A program made the translations under genes and the position numbers. From NCBI GenBank assembly GCA_023248835.1, contig JAHFDU010000100.1, positions 1-11,334 on the forward strand: 11,334 bases of DNA. The letters are read 5' to 3'. Source of the DNA: Myxococcales bacterium (GTDB lineage: Bacteria; Myxococcota_A; Polyangia; Palsa-1104). Positions within the stretch are counted from its first letter, which is position 1. Each line of letters starts with the position of its first letter. Positions 6,927 to 11,334 of this stretch are shown piece by piece. A model generated the notes under the pieces. It did no database searches. It was not told where the DNA came from and saw only the letters and a list, made by a program, of their open reading frames with translations.

Positions 6927-6951
6927 TTAGGCATGCAAAATCGGAGACGAG

Positions 6952-7302
6952 ATGAACAAACGCTTAGCGATGAGGTTTGACAAAGTGTTCCCGGTGACCC
7001 TGTCGAGCGACCATTTTGGAGAGTGCAACGTGATGGCGCGCAACGTTTCGTCGGGCGGAATTTTGCTCGAGCTCGCCGACCCGCTGCCGCTCGGCACTGC
7101 GGTGCGCATTCAGTTTGCAGCCCCGGATTCGCAGGCCACCATTGTCGCGCACGGCGAAGTCAAGAACCACTACTTCCTCAATTTCGGCGATTCAAGCGGC
7201 CCACGATCGCTGACCGGCATGGCGATCCGGTTCACCCGTTTCGACGACGAAGCCGAAGACACGCTCGATCTCGGTTTGCGGCGAATGCGAATCCTGCATT
7301 AA
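6952..7302 (+). CDS. PilZ domain protein (putative c-di-GMP receptor)
   Basis: This 116-residue protein is a stand-alone PilZ domain. The two c-di-GMP-binding motifs are intact: RxxxR near the N-terminus (R4 to R8 in KRLAMRF) and NxSxxG in ARNVSSGGILLE (about 29-40). The rest is the beta-barrel, ending soon after ARF-like strand MAIRFTRF. Proteins of this type bind cyclic di-GMP and alter motility, polysaccharide output or gene expression through a partner. No second domain is present, so the partner must be separate. A GGAGA ribosome binding site lies just upstream of the ATG. It is the only plus-strand gene in the window. It diverges from the glycosyltransferase operon, which could be the c-di-GMP-responsive output, and it converges on the lipoprotein gene with only 3 nt between stop codons. 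Confidence 0.9.
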   Translation: MNKRLAMRFDKVFPVTLSSDHFGECNVMARNVSSGGILLELADPLPLGTAVRIQFAAPDSQATIVAHGEVKNHYFLNFGDSSGPRSLTGMAIRFTRFDDEAEDTLDLGLRRMRILH

Positions 7303-7305
7303 TCA

Positions 7306-8619
7306 TTAATCCATCGGGCTCTGCGCCACCGCCAAATTCTCATTGCCGCTGCCGTCGGGCGCAGCGCGCCGATAATAAAGCAGGCGGCGGCCTTGAAATT
7401 CGATCACTGCGGGATCAAGTTCAGACGGATGATCAAGAAACTCGAGCGTGCGATCAAATATCGGATTGTAGGGATAGAGTGAAAATGTGTTGCCGTCGGT
7501 GGACGTGGCAAGCCCGACGGAAAAATCGGGCGGCGTCGGTACCGGAGCTCCGAACTGCATCGAAGATTCACTCTCTTGTCCGTGCGCGGAAAACCACAAG
7601 CGAGTGAGGTCAGCGCCGGCGCCATCCTGAGCGTGTTCGACAAAGATTGCACCGAGCGCATCTACACTTCGCCAGTAAGTCGGATCGGTCACTGTACTCG
7701 GCGTAAGCACCGATTGGGCGCGCGACCAACCACCGCCACTGTCGACATACCGGACGACCTCTCCGCCCTGCAGGAGGTACGCAATAAGACCGTCGCCCTG
7801 TAACAACAGCGACGGCAAACTGGCGTCAGCGATCGCCAGCCTCGGGGCGTCGAACGCAATTCCGTCGGCTGAATCGGCACGATACAAATCGCCCGCGTTG
7901 GCGAAAAGAAGGGTGTAGCGATCGCCAAATGCGATGGCGGGCGCCCCACCAGAAAGCAGCGCGTGTCTCGGCTCGAGCGAGAATTTCTCGCCATCGCGCG
8001 ACTGGGCGCGCCAGACTGCGCCGTCACGCTCGAGCCACAGTGTCACCTGCTCGTGCTCGACGAGCGGCGCTGGATGGGCAAGCGATGCCGGCTCGAGCAG
8101 CAACGTGCAGCTCGCGCCCACAGCGCAAACGCTGTCATCGCTGCAAACGATGGCGACACATTCGCCGCTAGCGACGCGGCACTGTTCGCCATACTGACAG
8201 TCGCTCGCGCTCTTGCAGTGGGCGCGACAGATGTTCTGCACCGGCACGCAATATTCCGTCTGCGAACAATCGGCGTCGATCTGGCAAACTCGATCACAGC
8301 GCCCGTCGTCGAAGCTGCATTTTTCGTTCTTGCGACAAGCCGCGTTGCTGGTACACGGCGCAATTCGGCACTCGCTGCACTGACAATGTTCTCGGCTTTG
8401 GCAGTCGCTGTCGCGATCACATTTTTTCACTGGATCGACGACGCACCAGCCGGTTGGCGCAATCGTTGAGCTCGACAGCGCCACCGGACCATCGCAAATC
8501 TCGAGCGGCCCCAGATCTTCAAACGGCGCCACCTGCGCGCTCCGCCGTCCGGAAAACGGCGACTCGCGTAAGAAGCCGCAGGCGCACAGCAACAACGACA
8601 ACAAAGAAATCGCGCGCAT
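7306..8619 (-). CDS. Cysteine-rich lipoprotein with C-terminal propeller-like region
   Basis: This 437-residue protein begins with a lipoprotein signal ending LLLCAC, with C14 (or C12) as the likely lipidated cysteine. Residues 42-171 hold 22 cysteines in a repeating arrangement (for example CxxDSDC, CQIDADC, CKSASDC), a disulfide-stabilised region seen in many Myxococcota surface proteins. The remaining 260 residues show recurrent short strands with SxDGxxF (RDGEKFSLEP, ADGIAFDAP, TDGNTFSLYP). That pattern is typical of five-bladed beta-propellers related to glycosidase families 32/43. I see no clear catalytic triad, so an enzymatic role is not claimed. It is the last gene of an operon with two FadL-type proteins, and its ATG overlaps the preceding TGA by one base (TGATG). 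A role with these outer-membrane proteins is inference. Confidence 0.88.
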   Translation of the reverse strand: MRAISLLSLLLCACGFLRESPFSGRRSAQVAPFEDLGPLEICDGPVALSSSTIAPTGWCVVDPVKKCDRDSDCQSREHCQCSECRIAPCTSNAACRKNEKCSFDDGRCDRVCQIDADCSQTEYCVPVQNICRAHCKSASDCQYGEQCRVASGECVAIVCSDDSVCAVGASCTLLLEPASLAHPAPLVEHEQVTLWLERDGAVWRAQSRDGEKFSLEPRHALLSGGAPAIAFGDRYTLLFANAGDLYRADSADGIAFDAPRLAIADASLPSLLLQGDGLIAYLLQGGEVVRYVDSGGGWSRAQSVLTPSTVTDPTYWRSVDALGAIFVEHAQDGAGADLTRLWFSAHGQESESSMQFGAPVPTPPDFSVGLATSTDGNTFSLYPYNPIFDRTLEFLDHPSELDPAVIEFQGRRLLYYRRAAPDGSGNENLAVAQSPMD

Positions 8620-9890
8620 CAGAAAGACACCGTTGTTGTGGCCGACGCGTTGAGCAGATAACCGTCGGAGGAGAATCCGACGCCACCGAGTTGCGGATCT
8701 TTTTCGTAGCGACGCGGAATCAGCGCATGAATCTGCAGCGCGACATCAAAGGACAGCGCCTTTTTCAAGATCGGCAGCAAGTGCGGAAGCGTCACTCCGC
8801 CGCCAACCGCAACGATGTGCCGATCATTGTCGGCATAGAGCGGCAGACCGCGAAAACTCTGCAGCGGCGAGGGTTCGAATGCGTATCCACCACGGAGCGC
8901 GAACGTCACCCGCCGCAAATCTCGTTGCCACTCGACCCCCACATGCAAAGTCCAGGTGTCGCGAAACGGAACGCTCAGCGCAACGCTTGGCAAAAGCGGC
9001 GGTGACACGCTCAAATTTACGTCGACATTCAACTGCGGAGTCGACTGGCGATAGGCGCTCCAATTAAGCCAGCTGATTTCGCCACGCAGCCACAGATTTT
9101 CGACGGGAGAGAGCCCGACGCCGAGCGCGACTCGCTGCGGCGAATAGAAATTCGATGCCTGCAACAAAATGTTGGTGGTGCCGGTCACTGCTTGCGCAAT
9201 CTGAACGCTCGCCAGCACACCCAGGCGGAGACGCAAATCGAGATCACCCCGGTAAATGGCGCCTACCTCGGCATGACGCCCAATCCGCATCGCAACCCCT
9301 ATCGTTGGCGCCGCGCGCAACGGCAACGAAACATCGACTTCGCCCTGCCCCACTTTTCCGCTGTCAGAAATGCCGACGTCGAAATGGATACCAGCGCCTG
9401 CCACATCGGTGAGGATGGTGACGCCGCCGCCGATTGAAAGCCAAGGCAGAATGCGCAGCGACAAAGAAGGCACGACAACAATGCGCTGCATCGAGTTGCC
9501 GAGAAGCGCAAAAGTGGTTTCCGCAGCAGGCACCAATTCGATTCGCGCGTGAACCTGATCCGGCAAGTAGAGCGCCAACCCGAACGCGACGGTGACGCGC
9601 CAGAGTCGCAGCGGTAGCGCAATGCCGAGAGAAATCCCGTGCGCGGCGGTGACGCGCGCATCCTGACCATCGATTCGCAATCCAAGATGCGCGTACGAAT
9701 AGCCGAGAGAAAGTTCGACGTCGTCGCTAAATGCCACTGCTCCCGGATTGTGCCAGGCAGCGACAGCGCCGCTCGAGCCCGCGGTGAGCGCGCCAGCCTG
9801 TCCGATGGCGCGCGCGGTGAAACCGAATGTCTCGAGTGCATCCGCATGAGCAGCGCTACAAAAAACGATAAGCAAGAATAGGCGCATCAT
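8619..9890 (-). CDS. FadL/OMPP1-family outer-membrane protein (second of pair)
   Basis: This 423-residue protein has a signal peptide (residues 1 to about 16, ending AHA). The mature N-terminus is typical of the FadL/TodX transport family: DALETFGFTARAIGQAGALTAGSSGAVAAWHNPGAVAF, where an aromatic-glycine start and an NPG/NPA motif form the hatch-like plug. Alternating hydrophobic strands fill the rest, consistent with a 14-strand barrel. It ends in ...TTTVSF, with the terminal phenylalanine expected of BAM-assembled barrels. FadL proteins let fatty acids or other hydrophobic compounds diffuse across the outer membrane; the ligand here is unknown. Its ATG overlaps the stop of the first FadL-like gene by 4 nt (ATGA), with an alternative ATG one codon later. 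Confidence 0.9.
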   Translation of the reverse strand: MMRLFLLIVFCSAAHADALETFGFTARAIGQAGALTAGSSGAVAAWHNPGAVAFSDDVELSLGYSYAHLGLRIDGQDARVTAAHGISLGIALPLRLWRVTVAFGLALYLPDQVHARIELVPAAETTFALLGNSMQRIVVVPSLSLRILPWLSIGGGVTILTDVAGAGIHFDVGISDSGKVGQGEVDVSLPLRAAPTIGVAMRIGRHAEVGAIYRGDLDLRLRLGVLASVQIAQAVTGTTNILLQASNFYSPQRVALGVGLSPVENLWLRGEISWLNWSAYRQSTPQLNVDVNLSVSPPLLPSVALSVPFRDTWTLHVGVEWQRDLRRVTFALRGGYAFEPSPLQSFRGLPLYADNDRHIVAVGGGVTLPHLLPILKKALSFDVALQIHALIPRRYEKDPQLGGVGFSSDGYLLNASATTTVSF

Positions 9891-11119
9891 CGTCTCACCG
9901 TCACCGTGATTCCGCCGCCATAGGCCGCGCCGCTGGCGGACAAGGATCCGGCGGTGTTGACGAAAGTCTTGGGTTGCAAAGCATCAACCTGCCCATGCGC
10001 ATCGATCGACATCGAAGCCGCAGCGAATCGCAGGTTCACGCCAAAACCAATCGCCAAACGATGTTTGTTGCCGTCGAGAAGTACGGTGGTCGACTGCTGC
10101 GCTGGCACCGGCGAACTCTCAAAACCGTAGCCGCCGCGCAAAAGCAGTGAACCGCGGCCGCGCTCGAACGCGCGCCACTGCATGCCGATGCGAACGCTGC
10201 CGGTGTCACGAAAATTTATTTTTGGCGGCGGCGCGTGAATCACTGAATCAACTTTGGGCAGCAAACTATCAACACCGACGTAGGGTCCCTCCCAGGCTGA
10301 CCAGTGCGCCCAGGCGACATCGAGCGACCACAGGAACGCGCGCCAATTGTATGCAGCGCCGAGAACAACTTCGTCAGGCGTGAAAAGTCCCGATGCGGCG
10401 ACATCGAGATTGATCGGCTGCCCGCCGATGGTGTTGTCACTGACGGTGTGAAAGGGAACTCGGAACGCCTGACGATAGGTGAGGCCGAGGGTGAGCGCGC
10501 GCGTCACCTCCAGCTTGGCTCCAACATGAACGGCCAATTGAGTCGACACCTGCTCGTCCACCCGCGCCTCAATCGCTCGGGTCGCGCCTTCACGCGAAGC
10601 CACTTGGCCCTCGAGGCCGGCGAGCAGATTAAACGCGATGCCAATCGACACGCCGCGGGGCAGGCGCACCGCGATCGCCGGCACCACCATCAGTCGTTGG
10701 GTACGATTGTCATAGAGCGGAAAAAACGGGGTACTCGATTGGTGTGCACTCAAGCGCAGCAATTTGTCGGGCAAAATACTGAGCGCAATGCCGAAATAGA
10801 TCCGATCTTGCAGAACACCGCCAAACGGAATCGGAGCGCCGCCACCGACGACCAGCGCCACTGAATCGGAAAGATGAAATCGCGGCAGCGAGGTCGCTTG
10901 CAAAGTTGCGCCGCCGGCAAAGAAACCAATGGTCGCCTCTGCGCTGCGAATCGCCGTGAACCCAGCTGGATTGTAAAACGCCGCGGAGAAATCGTGCACG
11001 CGCGCCGTCGACGCACCGCACACCGCAGACTCCTCTGAACCGAAGCCAAACACGTCGGCGGTGGAGGCGTCAGCGACGGAGGCTAGGACGACTGTGCATG
11101 CAACGATCGCGAGGCGCAT
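9887..11119 (-). CDS. FadL/OMPP1-family outer-membrane protein (first of pair)
   Basis: From the chosen ATG (11117-11119) the protein has 410 residues, with a signal peptide of about 18 residues ending near VADAS. The family signature follows: VFGFGSEESAVCGASTARVHDFSAAFYNPAGF, including the NPAGF hatch motif. The remainder shows amphipathic beta strands like its neighbour, with which it is probably paralogous. A longer frame begins at a GTG (11192-11194) but adds 25 polar, basic residues before the signal peptide. I prefer the ATG, although no good ribosome binding site precedes it. Unlike the second copy, it ends in TVTVRR rather than an aromatic residue. It is probably the first gene of the operon with the second FadL protein and the cysteine-rich lipoprotein. 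Confidence 0.88.
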   Translation of the reverse strand: MRLAIVACTVVLASVADASTADVFGFGSEESAVCGASTARVHDFSAAFYNPAGFTAIRSAEATIGFFAGGATLQATSLPRFHLSDSVALVVGGGAPIPFGGVLQDRIYFGIALSILPDKLLRLSAHQSSTPFFPLYDNRTQRLMVVPAIAVRLPRGVSIGIAFNLLAGLEGQVASREGATRAIEARVDEQVSTQLAVHVGAKLEVTRALTLGLTYRQAFRVPFHTVSDNTIGGQPINLDVAASGLFTPDEVVLGAAYNWRAFLWSLDVAWAHWSAWEGPYVGVDSLLPKVDSVIHAPPPKINFRDTGSVRIGMQWRAFERGRGSLLLRGGYGFESSPVPAQQSTTVLLDGNKHRLAIGFGVNLRFAAASMSIDAHGQVDALQPKTFVNTAGSLSASGAAYGGGITVTVRR

Positions 11120-11196
11120 AAACGACAAGAGGCTAACACACAGCCAGGGGCGCCCGGAAGTCGGCGTTGATTCGCGCTTTGCGATTCTTACCACCG

Positions 11197-11217
11197 CCGA
11201 CAGCCGACAGCTGACAG
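11197..11217. repeat. Heptamer tandem repeat 1 (CCGACAG, three units)
   Basis: Three 7-nt units lie in tandem: CCGACAG, CCGACAG and CTGACAG. The third unit differs at one base. The repeat sits in the non-coding leader upstream of the FadL operon, about 80 nt from the chosen start codon. Confidence 0.75.
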
Positions 11218-11268
11218 CCTCCTACGGCCCGGGGGCCGCTTCAAGAAGCCAGAAACTGTTTGGTTCAC

Positions 11269-11292
11269 AGTCGAGAGTCAAGAGTCGAGAGT
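11269..11292. repeat. Heptamer tandem repeat 2 (AGTCGAG, 3.4 units)
   Basis: The units AGTCGAG, AGTCAAG, AGTCGAG and a partial AGT lie in tandem with a period of exactly 7 nt. The sequence differs from the first heptamer repeat 52 nt away, but the period is the same. It resembles the short tandemly repeated heptamers known in some bacterial intergenic regions. Confidence 0.75.
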
Positions 11293-11334
11293 TTCGGACA
11301 CGGAAGACGCCGGAAATTCAGTCGAGGGCCACGG

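Larger units (their letters stand above)
6780..6951. other. Divergent intergenic region between the ferritin-like and PilZ genes
   Basis: This 172-nt spacer separates two divergent genes and must hold promoters for both. The plus-strand promoter is visible and listed separately. I could not find a convincing -35/-10 pair for the minus-strand operon. A remnant-like sequence at 6849-6870 matches part of the REP-like element near 2714. Confidence 0.6.
11120..11334. other. Upstream region of the FadL operon
   Basis: No gene is visible in these 215 nt. They contain two heptamer tandem repeats (listed separately) and a GC-rich hairpin at 11225-11238 (CGGCCC pairing with GGGCCG). On the minus strand the second repeat contains a TTGACT that could act as a -35 box, but I see no convincing -10 box at the right distance. 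Confidence 0.5.

Noticed and set aside
7023..7607. 194-codon plus-strand frame running from the PilZ gene into the lipoprotein region
   Set aside because: It is a shifted frame of PilZ followed by antisense of the lipoprotein; the composition is arginine-rich with no motif.
7963..8469. 168-codon plus-strand frame opposite the cysteine-rich lipoprotein
   Set aside because: It is antisense to a well-supported gene, has no family motif or ribosome binding site, and is explained by GC-rich codon structure on the other strand.
11120..11194. N-terminal extension of the first FadL-like protein from a GTG
   Set aside because: It would place 25 polar and basic residues before a normal signal peptide. 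The nearest GGAGG is too far from the GTG to serve it.

Overview
The window is a gene-dense, GC-rich bacterial segment with no RNA genes, no CRISPR array and no recognisable transposase. Ten protein genes are supported: nine on the minus strand and one, a PilZ-domain gene, on the plus strand. A Gram-negative host is clear: there are two FadL-type outer-membrane proteins, a lipoprotein, and a periplasmic thioredoxin-like protein. The long lipoprotein with 22 closely spaced cysteines followed by a propeller-like region resembles proteins common in Myxococcota and related former Deltaproteobacteria. That placement is an inference from gene style, not a proof.

The layout has three minus-strand operons. 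Operon A (2620 down to 106) encodes an HpnA-like NAD-dependent epimerase, a secreted PDZ plus TlpA-like thioredoxin protein and a CPBP-family membrane protease. The first pair overlaps by 4 nt and the second is separated by 5 nt. Operon B (6779 down to 2776) encodes a ferritin-like diiron protein, a MurG-like GT-B glycosyltransferase, a family 2 glycosyltransferase and a secreted protein of unknown function. Its junctions are a 4-nt overlap, a 45-nt gap and a 12-nt gap. Operon C (11119 down to 7306) encodes two tandem FadL-family proteins and the cysteine-rich lipoprotein, with overlaps of 4 nt and 1 nt. The PilZ gene (6952-7302) is divergent from operon B and converges on operon C with a 3-nt gap.

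Operon B is the best candidate for an undescribed system. A complete diiron site, two unrelated glycosyltransferases and an orphan exported protein are tightly linked, which suggests synthesis or modification of a glycosylated product at the cell envelope. Short sequences sharing 15 of 16 bases, each next to a small palindrome, lie on both sides of this operon in the same orientation. The left copy belongs to a strong REP-like hairpin. Operon C is the second point of interest: a lipoprotein translationally coupled to two putative hydrophobic-substrate channels.

The non-coding stretches are all shorter than 300 nt. They hold a REP-like palindrome and a duplicated leader segment (2621-2775), a sigma70-like promoter for pilZ (6898-6926), and two different heptamer tandem repeats upstream of operon C (11197-11292).
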